Origin: Verrucomicrobiota bacterium
GTDB lineage: Bacteria > Verrucomicrobiota > Verrucomicrobiia > Limisphaerales > UBA9464
Direction of reading: 5' to 3'
DNA: 64,000 nt
Assembly (NCBI GenBank): GCA_017309115.1
Contig: JAFLEF010000001.1
Location: 62,001 to 126,000, forward strand
A program made the translations under genes and the position numbers. The notes beneath the pieces were generated by a model. It saw only the letters and a list, made by a program, of their open reading frames with translations. It ran no database searches and was not told where the DNA came from. Positions 19,972 to 29,500 of the stretch are shown piece after piece; the first letter of the stretch is position 1; every line of letters starts with the position of its first letter.

Positions 19972-20778
19972 TCAGTGACTGTGTCCGCCACCCTTCACTG
20001 CGCGGAGTTCGACCAGGTACAGGGCTTCCACTTGTTTCGTGACCACGGAATCGCCCTCCAGCAATCCATCGGTGATTTCGACCAGACCATCCGCTTGAGC
20101 CCCGGTTTTGACCGCGGTGCGCTGGTACGCCTCACCATTCACCACGAAAACGAACGTTCCTTCGGCCGTCCGCAGCACGGCACTTCCCGGCACCACGACG
20201 GCACCCTTCACCTCGGGCAGCGCCACGGTGGCCTGCAGGAAAGTAACCGGGCCGGCGTTGGTTCCTGGCTGGGTGAACTCGACGACGACGACCCCTTCGC
20301 CGTGCAGGTTAAGAAGGGATTCGTCCAGCAGCTCCACCCGCCCCGTGAAGGATTCGCCACCGTTCGCGTGCAACGCGACTTCCTGCCCGACTCGCAGTTC
20401 AGCAATCTGTCCTGTCGGCAAGGTTCCGGTCGCCCGCCACCGAGGCATCGCTTCCCCGGTGCCGAGGCGGAACGCCTGAGTCGTGAACTCAAGTTTCCGC
20501 GCCAACGCCTGCCCGGTGACTTCCGCTGTTTCCAGACCAAGCAATTTCTTGGTCTCGTCCTTCACGCTCACACCCTGACCCTTTTTGTACGAAGCACCGC
20601 TCGAGGGCTCGGCTTCCTCCTCGTGACCGTGGCTGTGCCCGTGCGCGTCGGGCTTGCCTTCCTCGGCGGCGGCGTGGCCATGGCGAGCCTCCCCGGCTGA
20701 ACCGGATTCGGCGGTTCGCTTGCAGCCGGTGAGGCTGAACACCGCGAGCCAGGCCACCAACCAGTGAAGTGATTTCAT
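19972..20778 (-). CDS. Short RND periplasmic adaptor (CzcB-like) lipoprotein with His-rich linker
   Basis: A 268-residue adaptor with lipobox LTGC and a His-rich stretch (HGHSHGHEEE). The rest corresponds to the beta-barrel and membrane-proximal parts of membrane-fusion proteins (LRVGQEVAL...FTGRVELL, VVVPGSAVLRTAEGTFVFVV). It is well short of the usual 370-400 residues and appears to lack most of the lipoyl/coiled-coil hairpin. The start at 20778 overlaps the stop of the outer-membrane factor gene as ATGA. Whether it can bridge pump and channel by itself is unclear. Confidence 0.8.
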   Translation of the reverse strand: MKSLHWLVAWLAVFSLTGCKRTAESGSAGEARHGHAAAEEGKPDAHGHSHGHEEEAEPSSGASYKKGQGVSVKDETKKLLGLETAEVTGQALARKLEFTTQAFRLGTGEAMPRWRATGTLPTGQIAELRVGQEVALHANGGESFTGRVELLDESLLNLHGEGVVVVEFTQPGTNAGPVTFLQATVALPEVKGAVVVPGSAVLRTAEGTFVFVVNGEAYQRTAVKTGAQADGLVEITDGLLEGDSVVTKQVEALYLVELRAVKGGGHSH

Positions 20779-22124
20779 GGCTGGGTCGCGACGGGTCGAG
20801 TAGTGACGAGCGGTTCGGGCAACCCGGTGAGCAGTTCCAATTGCTGTGCGGCTTCCAAGGCTTCTCGCTTCGTGTCGAGCAATCCCTCGACCGCATCGAG
20901 GTACTGCTTCTGCAATTCGACGTAAGTGGCAATCGGCACCGCGCCGAGCCGGTAGTGGCGGTCGGCGACATCCGCCGCCTCCCGGAAGTGTTCCACGGAA
21001 TCGGGCCGCCACTTCGCCATTTCGCCCAGTTTCGTTTCGTAGGTGAGCGCGGCTTCAATCACCTTACGCTCTACCTCGCGCTGGGTGACGTAGAGCGATG
21101 CTTCGGCCTGAACCTGACGCGCGGAGGCCGCCTCGATGCCGCCCTTGTTGCGGTTCCATAACGGCAGCGGCAGCGAGATGCCCACTCCGATGATGCGTTG
21201 CTCCTCGGTGCCCGCCTTCTGATCCGAGTACCCTGGCCCGACGCTGATGGCCGGGAAACGCTCGTTCTTCGCTAGATCCACCCGGAAGCCCTGCTGTGCC
21301 AGTTCCACCGCACGCACGCGCAATTCGAAATTGTTGGTACGTGCGAGCGCAACCAGGGTGTTTCTGCCTTCCGGTGGACGGAAGACGGGGCTCGTCCGGT
21401 CGATGGACAGGCGGGCCTCCGACGATGCGCCGCGCAGTTGATTGAGCTCTAGCAAGGCGGCCTGGGTGAGGAGCATGGCTTCGCTGGCCCTTCGTTGCGC
21501 GTTCAATTCGGTGGCTTCGATAATCCGGGTTTCGAGCAGCGGTGTGAGGCCGGCCGGATCGCGTTGCAACAGTACTTCGCGCAGCGCCTTGAACCGCCCG
21601 GCCACTTCGGCGACTGCGGCCGACTTTTCCTGTGCAGCCAGCACGCCGAACGCGAGGGATCGCACCAGATTAGTCAGCGCGGTCTTGAATCGTTCAAAGC
21701 CGAGTTGCGCCAGTTCAATGTCTTGATTGGCAATGGCCTTCCGAAGACCGATGCGCCCTGGCCACTCGAACGGTTGCAGAACGGACACCGACCACGCGAC
21801 GCCTTCGCCGCTCAGACCGCCGAACCTCTGGCGGTTATGTCCGGCAGTGCCGCTGAGCTCTGGATTGGAGAACTGTCCCGCCACCTTGTGCCCCGCCTTC
21901 GCCGCGGTGATCTCGGCGTCATAGAACCTGAGTTCAGGATTCATCAACAACGCCTCGGCCACGAGCGCATCCAGCGTGTACGATGCGGTTGGACTGATGT
22001 CAGGAGTGGCGTTTGTGGTGGATTTCTCCTGGGCACGGGCCGGAGACACCGCCAGGAGGACGGCCAGCAACGCCACAGCGAATTGGCGACGCCCGGGAAT
22101 TGACTGCCGTGAGTTGGACTTCAT
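20775..22124 (-). CDS. czcC: Outer-membrane efflux protein (CzcC/TolC family)
   Basis: A 449-residue outer-membrane factor with a cleavable signal peptide (AVSPARA-Q) rather than a lipobox. Family features include LVAEALLMNPELRFYDAEI near the N-terminus, WSVSVLQPFEWPGRIGLR, and the second half beginning NNFELRVRAVELAQQGFRV. The start at 22124 gives the signal peptide at the N-terminus; longer frames are not supported. First structural efflux gene of the downstream czc operon, ATGA-coupled to the adaptor. Confidence 0.88.
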   Translation of the reverse strand: MKSNSRQSIPGRRQFAVALLAVLLAVSPARAQEKSTTNATPDISPTASYTLDALVAEALLMNPELRFYDAEITAAKAGHKVAGQFSNPELSGTAGHNRQRFGGLSGEGVAWSVSVLQPFEWPGRIGLRKAIANQDIELAQLGFERFKTALTNLVRSLAFGVLAAQEKSAAVAEVAGRFKALREVLLQRDPAGLTPLLETRIIEATELNAQRRASEAMLLTQAALLELNQLRGASSEARLSIDRTSPVFRPPEGRNTLVALARTNNFELRVRAVELAQQGFRVDLAKNERFPAISVGPGYSDQKAGTEEQRIIGVGISLPLPLWNRNKGGIEAASARQVQAEASLYVTQREVERKVIEAALTYETKLGEMAKWRPDSVEHFREAADVADRHYRLGAVPIATYVELQKQYLDAVEGLLDTKREALEAAQQLELLTGLPEPLVTTRPVATQP

Positions 22125-22546
22125 GAATTCAATGGGATTGGAGGATGGACGTCTTTGCGCAGACCCTATTGCCATGGCCATTCGAGGTCTTGGGTGTCCG
22201 GAGAACGAGCAAGCAGGAGGATCTTCGGTCGGTTAGGATGCGGAGTGTCGGTGCCCGGTGGTGCGGGACACCGATCGGATCGGCGATTGCTCTCGAAGGC
22301 TTTCGGCCGGCCTCCGAATGAAACTGAAGGGCTGGCGCACGGATCCGTGCAGGCGGTGCGGAGATGGCATGGATCTGGGCACGCACTGTCGGCGCGGTGG
22401 GATTGGATGGGCAAAATCGGCGAGGAAACCAGGGCATTATCGGAACAGGCGACGGGTGTTTACGGACGTGTCCGCTGGACGCGAAGTCGGCCCCGCGGTA
22501 CGAGGATACCGGGGCGATAGGCGCTGCGGTTCCCGGATGGGAACCG
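22125..22546. other. Intergenic spacer with a GC-rich hairpin
   Basis: 422 bp without a convincing gene on either strand, between the Cys-rich protein gene and czcC. A hairpin lies at 22248-22274: TCGGTG / CACCGA plus CCCG / CGGG with one bulged base and a six-base loop. No T-run follows on either strand, so it may be an mRNA processing or attenuation element rather than a terminator. The length of the spacer is unusual within otherwise overlapping genes. Confidence 0.35.
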
Positions 22547-22948
22547 TTAGCTCACCGCAGAAGGAGCGCGCGGAGGCAACGCAGCGCGTTCAGCGAACCG
22601 CCAGGGAGGCGGCAACTCGGGCGGGGGGATGGCCCGGAGAGACGAACCGTCCGTCGCAGGAGCTGAAATTACAAATTCTAGGCGAACCAGCAGCCAAGAA
22701 ACGGCCAGCAATGGCTTCGCACTCACCGACTGGTCCTGCTTGATGTAACCGCCCGACTCCACTGCCGAACAGGTGTGGCAGTCCCGACAGGGGTCGGAAG
22801 AATGGGAACTACGCGGGTTCTGATTTGCCTCGGAGCGGGTGCAGCAATCGAATAGAGAGACCCCGGCAGCCTCCAGGGAGCAATGCATGGTGCAGGGCAG
22901 CCACAGGGCCAACACCAGCAACCACAAACGTTGGGCTAATCGACTCAA
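22547..22948 (-). CDS. Cys-rich membrane/exported protein heading the czc operon (DUF2946-like)
   Basis: A 133-residue protein with an N-terminal hydrophobic segment ending LPCTMHC, a Cys-rich middle (DCCTR, CRDCHTC) and the C-terminus RAALPPRAPSAVS. The start is probably TTG at 22948, with AGGAAG five bases upstream. The protein at 32318-32710 has the same layout and also begins 23 residues before the HC motif, which supports the start. It resembles the DUF2946 type of metal-cluster proteins; function unknown. First gene of the downstream operon. Confidence 0.6.
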   Translation of the reverse strand: MSRLAQRLWLLVLALWLPCTMHCSLEAAGVSLFDCCTRSEANQNPRSSHSSDPCRDCHTCSAVESGGYIKQDQSVSAKPLLAVSWLLVRLEFVISAPATDGSSLRAIPPPELPPPWRFAERAALPPRAPSAVS

Positions 22949-23269
22949 CACCCTTCCTATAGACCGTGGTCGTTGCGATTGCAATCTCCACCCACTAGGC
23001 ACACTAGGCACCCGATGCCAGTCCTTCGGATGTGGTGACACTCTCCGTGCACAGTCTCTTGAAGAGGTCGATTTGCATCAGATCACGGGCTCACATGTTT
23101 CGCGTCAGGTTGATGTCCACCGCTCAGGCGAGACCGGCACCAACAACGGCCAAGGCATCTCCAAGGCACTGCGATTTCAAGACGCCTCAGGAAGGAACCG
23201 CTGGCTCCGCCAGACGCAGTCAGCGCCACAACGTTCGCCACCTGGCCCGCAATCCCTCGGCCTCGATTT
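22949..23269 (-). promoter_or_regulatory. Probable promoter region of the downstream czc operon
   Basis: 321 bp without a gene between two metal operons transcribed in the same direction. A perfect 10-bp palindrome GATTGCAATC at 22977-22986 includes TTGCAA, followed on the minus strand 17 bases later by TATAGG at about 22956-22961, right next to the Shine-Dalgarno-like AGGAAG. This could be a promoter with an almost leaderless transcript, or a metalloregulator site. Pure sequence inference. Confidence 0.3.
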
Positions 23270-23719
23270 TCACGGGGATCGTGTCTCGTCACGGGAACCC
23301 GCTGCGGGTCCGGCACCTTGAACTGCTTGATCAGCTTGGCGCTTCAAATAGAAAGCGCAAAATCGAGCGCCATCTGCAGGGCTCATGATCCGGCTGATCA
23401 AGACCACATGGGCATCTGCCTCAGCTCGAGTACGCTTCTGTCCGCTCAATCGATTGCCAATCCCATGGTAATGCTCCTCTTCCGCCCGAATTGCCCGCAC
23501 TTGATCCTCTGAGAGATGGTATTCCTGCCGCCATTTTTCAAGCCTTGGGCGGAGTCGAACTTCGCGGTTCAGGTTCAGCTCGAACCAAAGCAGTCCGGCG
23601 GTGAGCAGCAAGCTTCCCGCCACAAGTGAGATTATCCAGAATCGTTCCCGACGCGATAGTCCCGCCGGGTGCGAATCCTGCTCCCTTCGCTGTTTCCGGT
23701 TTCCTCGAATCAAGCTCAC
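23270..23719 (-). CDS. Single-pass periplasmic protein, CnrX/metal-sensor-like
   Basis: A 149-residue protein: short basic N-terminus, one membrane helix (WIISLVAGSLLLTAGLLWF) and a helical periplasmic part WRQEYHLSEDQVRAIRAEEE, with HYHGIG and later DAHVVLISRIMSPADGARF. The pattern L-x-x-x-Q...E-E-x-x-H plus a terminal conserved helix recalls periplasmic heavy-metal sensors of the CnrX/metal_resist type, but the match is loose. It starts at GTG 23719 overlapping the ATPase stop (GTGA). A truncated paralogue ends the other operon. Confidence 0.55.
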   Translation of the reverse strand: MSLIRGNRKQRREQDSHPAGLSRRERFWIISLVAGSLLLTAGLLWFELNLNREVRLRPRLEKWRQEYHLSEDQVRAIRAEEEHYHGIGNRLSGQKRTRAEADAHVVLISRIMSPADGARFCAFYLKRQADQAVQGAGPAAGSRDETRSP

Positions 23720-25707
23720 ACACGCGTCTCCCGAATCGGTTGCAACAACCTCAGTGCATTGGCAATAACCAGCAGTGTGGCCCCGGTATCGGCGAGAATC
23801 GCCAACCAAAGGCTGGTGTGGCCGGTCAGAGCCAGGGCGAGGAAGACCGCTTTCACCAGCACAGCGAAGGCGATGTTAAACTGGATGATGCGAAGGGTTC
23901 GGCGCCCCAGCGCAATGGCCTCCGCCAACTTGCCGAGGTCGTCTTTCATTAGCGCTACGTCGGCAGTTTCGATGGCGGTGTCGCTGCCAATGGCCCCCAT
24001 GGCGATCCCCACGGTCGCGAGTGCAAGCGCCGGCGCATCGTTGACGCCATCGCCAATCATGCCGACGGAGCCGTTCGCCGCGAGGAGCCGGCGAATTTGA
24101 ACCACTTTATCCTCGGGGAGCAAATCACCATGCGCTTCCGTGAGGCCGGCTTCCTTGGCGATGGCCTCCGCCGTCCGCTGATTGTCGCCGCTGAGCATGA
24201 CGATGGGGGTGACGCCCAGTTCGCGCAGCTCGGCGAGCGCGGCCGGCACTTCCGGACGAAGCGTGTCGCCGATTGCCAAGACGCCCAAAACCTCGCCTAC
24301 ACAGTTGTCGTGCGGCGCATGACCAACGACCGAGAGCGACAAACCGCGGCATTCGATGGTCGCCAGCGCGGCTTCAAGGTCCGACGTGCAGAGACCGAGC
24401 TCATGCGTGTACCGGTGATTGCCGACGAAATGCAGATGCCCTTCGAACAACGCCTTCGCGCCCCGTCCGGTGACGGCCTGATAGTCGGTGGCTTCGCGCC
24501 AGCTTAACTTCCGCTCACGGGCCTCCGCGACGATTGCACGGGCAATGGGATGCTCCGAGTACGCGTCAATGGCGGCGGCCCGAAGCAGAATTTCATCCTC
24601 CGTGAGGGCCGAGCGCGAAATGATTTCACGAACCCGCGGCTGGCCAGCGGTGATCGTGCCGGTCTTGTCCACGGCGAGCGCGCGGAGCTTCCCGAGTGCT
24701 TCCAGATGTTCGCCGCCCTTGACGAGGACGCCCCGCCGCGCCAGCGCCGTCAGGCCCGAGACAATGGACACGGGCGTGGCGATGACGAGGGCGCACGGGC
24801 AAGCAATGACGAGCAGTGCTAGCGCGCGGTAGATGCATTCGTCCCAAGGACGGCCGAGGGCCAGCGGCGCAAACAGAGCCGTGGTCAGCGCCAGTCCGAA
24901 GACGGCCGGCGTGTAGATGCGGGCGAAACGGTCCACGAACCGCTGTGTCGGCGCCTGGGACTCCTCCGCGGCTTCGACCAAGCGGATGATGCGGGCGAGG
25001 GTCGAGTCGCCGGCGAGACGGGTGACGCGCACGGTGAGCGAGCCTTCACCATTGATGGTCCCGGCGAACGCGGCGTCGCCCGGCCCCTTCTCCACCGGAA
25101 TGGATTCGCCGGTGACGGGTGCCTGGTTTACGGCCGAATTCCCGGCAACTACTTCGCCATCCAAGGCGAGTCGAGCGCCGCTGCGGATGAGGATGCGGTC
25201 ACCGACTTGAATTTCGCCCACGGGCACTTCCTCCGGCTGACCGGCGGGGCCGAGGCGGAGGGCGGTGGCGGGCGCCAGTTCGAGCAGTTTGGCGACGGCC
25301 CGGCGTGCCCGGCTGACGCTCCAGCTCTCCAGCAGCTCGGCCAGTGCAAAGAGGAAGACCACGGCCGCGCCTTCCGCCTGTTCACCGATGATCCAGGCGC
25401 CCGCCACCGCCACGGTCATCAGAACGTTCATGTCGAGCCGCCGCCGGCAGAGCGACGCGAGGGCGCCGGGCAGAACGAGCACCGCGCCGGCCAGGGTAGC
25501 GGCTCCGAACAGCAGGAGCCGCAGCCCGGACGGACCCACTCCGGTCCATTGCATCAGAAATCCGAGCGCCAAGGCCGTTCCAGACACGCCGACGAACCAC
25601 GCTTGGCGGGCGGAAACGCCCCGGCTGTGGTCATGCCCGTCCGCGTCGTGATGGTCTTCGTCCTTTTGGGAGGGACGCGGCGCTTCTGAACAGCAGGCAG
25701 CACTCAT
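23716..25707 (-). CDS. Zn/Cd-type P1B-2 ATPase lacking an HMA domain
   Basis: A 663-residue metal ATPase. Instead of an HMA domain the N-terminus has CC and a His/Asp-rich stretch (DEDHHDADGHDH). It then shows TGES, ACPCALVIATP, DKTGTIT, GDGVNDAPA and the P1B-2 last helices (VKAVFLALAL, ADTGATLLV). Strongly paralogous to the ATPase at 17728-19965. The start at 25707 overlaps the upstream stop as ATGA; the longer frame to 25755 would run into the upstream gene. Exports Zn2+/Cd2+ or related ions to the periplasm. Confidence 0.92.
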   Translation of the reverse strand: MSAACCSEAPRPSQKDEDHHDADGHDHSRGVSARQAWFVGVSGTALALGFLMQWTGVGPSGLRLLLFGAATLAGAVLVLPGALASLCRRRLDMNVLMTVAVAGAWIIGEQAEGAAVVFLFALAELLESWSVSRARRAVAKLLELAPATALRLGPAGQPEEVPVGEIQVGDRILIRSGARLALDGEVVAGNSAVNQAPVTGESIPVEKGPGDAAFAGTINGEGSLTVRVTRLAGDSTLARIIRLVEAAEESQAPTQRFVDRFARIYTPAVFGLALTTALFAPLALGRPWDECIYRALALLVIACPCALVIATPVSIVSGLTALARRGVLVKGGEHLEALGKLRALAVDKTGTITAGQPRVREIISRSALTEDEILLRAAAIDAYSEHPIARAIVAEARERKLSWREATDYQAVTGRGAKALFEGHLHFVGNHRYTHELGLCTSDLEAALATIECRGLSLSVVGHAPHDNCVGEVLGVLAIGDTLRPEVPAALAELRELGVTPIVMLSGDNQRTAEAIAKEAGLTEAHGDLLPEDKVVQIRRLLAANGSVGMIGDGVNDAPALALATVGIAMGAIGSDTAIETADVALMKDDLGKLAEAIALGRRTLRIIQFNIAFAVLVKAVFLALALTGHTSLWLAILADTGATLLVIANALRLLQPIRETRV

Positions 25708-26066
25708 GGCGGGACATTGGGCTGGGTTGGGATTCTCATCCAAGTCACCCGCCAAGGCCCGATTAGCGGCTGACGGTGCCGGATGACGGCCATCTGACCT
25801 GGCCTCAGTTCATCCGGCTTAACCGGCCCGGCCGCGGTGTATATTGGCAGCGACCCGTGCCAGCGAAGCGCAAGCGGCTGGTCATGCCCACCAGAGCCAC
25901 GGGCGTGGAGGGTCCGGGACTGGAGGTCTACCGACTCGATAACTACCACGCACTGATGTTGCCGCGGACTCGCGGCATCAGAGCGCTGCAAGACCAGCCC
26001 CAGTCCCATGAGGCCAATCGCAGCGGCGAGCCCGCTGCTGCCGCCGGTTAGTCCCGTGGGTTGCAT
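25704..26066 (-). CDS. Small beta-rich protein, paralogue of the protein at 5572-5937
   Basis: A 120-residue protein with an N-terminal hydrophobic segment (LAAAIGLMGLGLVL) and a mature part with VVVIESVDLQSRTLHA, QPLALRW and LRPGQMAVIRHR, then WRVTWMRIP. The same arrangement occurs in the small protein before cusC. It is ATGA-coupled to the ATPase gene. No named family recognised; a periplasmic role is inferred from the hydrophobic N-terminus and its operon. Confidence 0.55.
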   Translation of the reverse strand: MQPTGLTGGSSGLAAAIGLMGLGLVLQRSDAASPRQHQCVVVIESVDLQSRTLHARGSGGHDQPLALRWHGSLPIYTAAGPVKPDELRPGQMAVIRHRQPLIGPWRVTWMRIPTQPNVPP

Positions 26067-26083
26067 TGTCGAAGCCGGGAAGA

Positions 26084-26551
26084 TCACTTTTTTTTGTCGC
26101 TCGGCTTCTCGTTCTCCTTGGCGGCGCAGGCGCAGACCCACTCCGGTTTCTTGCACGCCGAACAGGTCGTGGCGTCATAGGTCATGCGGGCGATGACCAC
26201 CTTGGCGCTCGGGCTCTCCTTGAACTGGAATGCCAGCGGGTATTCATCGCCCTGGAGCGCCGGGAACACGAAGTGGTTCCCCTGCTTCTCAACCTTGGGC
26301 TTTTTCGGATTGCTCCGGTCGCCACCCGTGACGGCCAGGGATTGCTCCTTCAGTTCAACGGGCTTCATGTCCCTGTCGAGCAGGGCGACGTGGAACACGC
26401 CGTTTACCAAGGTGACTTCGCCATGCATGGTTTCGTTTTTGCTTAACTCGAGAATGCGTCCGCCGTTGGGTCCGAGTTGGACATCACCGTGGGCCAGCGC
26501 GGAGAGCGCGAGCGCGACGGTGCCGAGGAGGCTGAGCAGGGTGGTCTTCAT
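26084..26551 (-). CDS. Secreted metal-binding accessory protein with C-terminal CxxC/CxC
   Basis: A 155-residue exported protein with signal peptide (cleavage near ALA-H), QLGPNGGRILELS, a beta-rich body and the end TTCSACKKPEWVCACA followed by a Lys-rich tail. Same family as the protein at 14037-14510. It follows czcA directly in both operons, which argues for a conserved function in periplasmic metal handling. The start at 26551 is the one giving a signal peptide; the longer frame to 26716 would lie inside czcA. Confidence 0.75.
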   Translation of the reverse strand: MKTTLLSLLGTVALALSALAHGDVQLGPNGGRILELSKNETMHGEVTLVNGVFHVALLDRDMKPVELKEQSLAVTGGDRSNPKKPKVEKQGNHFVFPALQGDEYPLAFQFKESPSAKVVIARMTYDATTCSACKKPEWVCACAAKENEKPSDKKK

Positions 26552-26597
26552 ATGTATCTGTTGTTTTGTTTTTGTTGTTGCTGCGAGGTGAAAAGCG

Positions 26598-29500
26598 TCA
26601 GTGCGAGGCGGGTGCCTCATTCTCGATGGCCTTGGCCGCGGCTTTACGACCAAAGGTGAAGAAAACGGTCGGCGTGACCCCGAGGCCGAGCAGGGTCGAG
26701 GTGACCAGGCCGCCAACGATCACGACGGCCACCGGGTGGAGGATTTCCTTGCCCGGCTGGTCGGCGGCGAGGACGAGCGGGATGAGGCCGATGCCCGCGC
26801 TCAGGGCGGTCATGAGAACCGGCACAAGCCGTTCCTTCGTGCCGCGGATGACCATCGCCTTGGTAAAGTTCTCGCCCTCGTGCTGCATGAGGTGGAGGTA
26901 ATGCGAGAGCAGCATAATGCTGTTACGCGCGGCCACGCCGGCGACGGCGATGAAGCCCACCAGGGTGGCAATGGAGATGTTGTCGATCTTGATCCAAGTC
27001 AGGAATAGACCGCCCACCAGCGCGAGCGGGATGTCGGTCAGCACCTGGAAGGCGAAGAACGGCGTGCGGAAGTAGCCGTAGAGAAGAAAGGCGATGACAA
27101 TCAGCACGACACCGCTCAGGAGGGCAATGCGCGCAGAAGCCTCCTTCTGCGCCCGGAACTCGCCCTCGTAGCTGACGAAATAACCCTCTGGAAGCGTCAC
27201 TTTCTCCTGAACCTCCCGCTGAAGCTGCTGGACCAGCGTCCCGACATCCCGAACGCTCGGCTTGATGGCGAGGGCAAAGCGGCGCTGACTGTTTTCCCGG
27301 AAAATCACGTTGGGTCCCTTGGCCTCGCGCAGGTCGGCTACCAGCGATAACGGCACCCGTTGCACAGTATCGCCGTCATGCACCTCGATGGGCAGTTCGG
27401 CGAGCCGCTCGGGCGATTCGCGCCATGGGAGCGGCAGCCGGACCACCAGATCAATCGCCCGCTGGCCCTCACGCAGCTCTGCGACAGCCTTGCCGCCGAC
27501 GAGAGTGGAAAGAGTCTCGTTGAGCTTACCCGGAGTGACGCCGTAGGCGGCGGCCCGGTCGCGGTCAGCCTCAATGCGGAGCTGCGGGATGACCGACTGC
27601 TGGTCGAGCTTGGTATCAGCGAAGCCCGGGATCGCCTTCGCCACGGCCTGAATCTCGGTGCCGATCTGGCGAAGTTTCTCCAGGTCGGGACCAAAGACCT
27701 TCACCGCGACCGGCGCGGAAACACCACTGAGCATGTGACCGATGCGATCAGCGAGCGGGCCGGTTACCACGCTGAATGTGCCGGGCACGGCGCGAATCCG
27801 GGTTTTGATGTCGTCGAGAATTTCGGCGCGGGTCCGAGTGTTCTTCGCACCCGTCGTCTCGCGGAAGTCCACGTCGAACTCCGCGGTTGAGACGGGCACG
27901 ACATGGTCGCCGCGTTCGGCGCGGCCGAGGCGACGCCCCACCTTTCGCACCTCAGGGACCTTCAGCAGCTCGAGTTCAATCACGTCCGAGATCTTGTTCA
28001 TCTCGTCCAGCGATGTGCCGGGCGCCGCCGTACTGGAGATCAGCGCGGTCTCCTCCCGGAAGGCGGGGAGAAAATCCTTTCCCATACGCGGATACAGCGA
28101 GAAAACGCTGATCAACAGCAAAGCCACCAGCCCAAACAGGAGGTAAGGTTGACTGAGGCCAAAGCGCAGCAGTGTGTTTTCCAAAGCCCACTTCAGTCCG
28201 CGGACGACAGGACCGTCCCGATGTTCCTGTCCCTCCTTAGGCCGAAGCAGCAGCGAGCACAACACCGGGATGGCGGTCAACGAGACGATGAACGACGCCA
28301 CCATGCTGATAATGGTGGCGATGGCGATGGGCGAGAAGAGCCGTCCCTCCACCCCGCTCAAGCCGAGCAGAGGCAGGAAGACCAGAATGATAAGGAGCGT
28401 GGCGTAGAGGATCGAGTTCCGCACCTCGCCCGACGCCTGGGCGATGACTTCGAGCCGCGGACGCGGCTGGGCCCGCGCGGCGTTCTCCTGCAGGCGACGG
28501 AAGACGTTTTCGACGTCCACGATGGCGTCATCCACTACCATGCCGATGGCCACCGCCAATCCGCCCAGGGTCATGGAATTCACCGAGATGCCCAGCCACT
28601 TGAAGGTGAGCAGCGTCATGGCAAACGATAGCGGCATCGCCATGAGCGTGATGAAGGTGGTACGGAAATTGAGTAGGAACAAGAAGATGACGACCGTCAC
28701 CATCACCGCGCCTTCGACGATGGCACTCTTCAGATTGCCGATGGCATTGGTGATGAAGTCCGCCTGGCGAAAGAGGACCACCGCCTCCACACCTTTGGGC
28801 ATGGTGGGCTGAAGATCGCGCAGTGCGCTTTCGATTTTTTCCGTCAGTGAAAGCGTATCAAATCCCGGAGCCTTGGTGATGCTCATGATCACCCCGCGCG
28901 TCCCGTTTACGCTGCCGTCCCCCCGCATCGGCTCGATGCCCCACTCCACCGTAGCCACGTCGGAGATGAGGATCGGCCGATCATTGACCCGCTTGATGAC
29001 CGTGCGCGCGAGGTCCTCCAATTGCACCGTCATGGCTAGGTTGCGGACCATGATCTCCTGCGGACCGGTGTTGAGAAATCCGCCGGTGGTATTGCCCGCC
29101 GCTTCACGCGTGGCCTGTTCCAGTTCCTCATAGGTAACGTTGAAGGCCTGCATCCGCACCGGATCCGGCTGTACCTGTACCTGCTTGATGCCACCACCCA
29201 TGTTCAGAATCTCGGCAATGCCCGGAATACTCTGAAGGCGCGGCCGCACCACCCAGTCGGCGAGGGTACGAACCTCGCGGGGCGGCACCGCCTCGTTCGT
29301 GCTGCGCAGACCGACGAGCAGAATTTCGCCCATCAGGGAGGCAACCGGCGTGAGAAACGGCTCGACGCCGGCCGGCAGCGTCCCGCGAACCCCCTGAAGC
29401 CGCTCCTGCACGAACTGGCGGGCGCGGTAGATGTCTGTGCCCCAGCCAAACTCGGCGTACACCAGCGACAGGCTGACGTCGGAATTGGACCGCAGCCGGG

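Noticed and set aside
22258-22743. 161-codon + strand frame in the czc spacer
   Set aside because: Overlaps the antisense of the Cys-rich gene, no start signal, Arg/Gly-rich translation without any motif.
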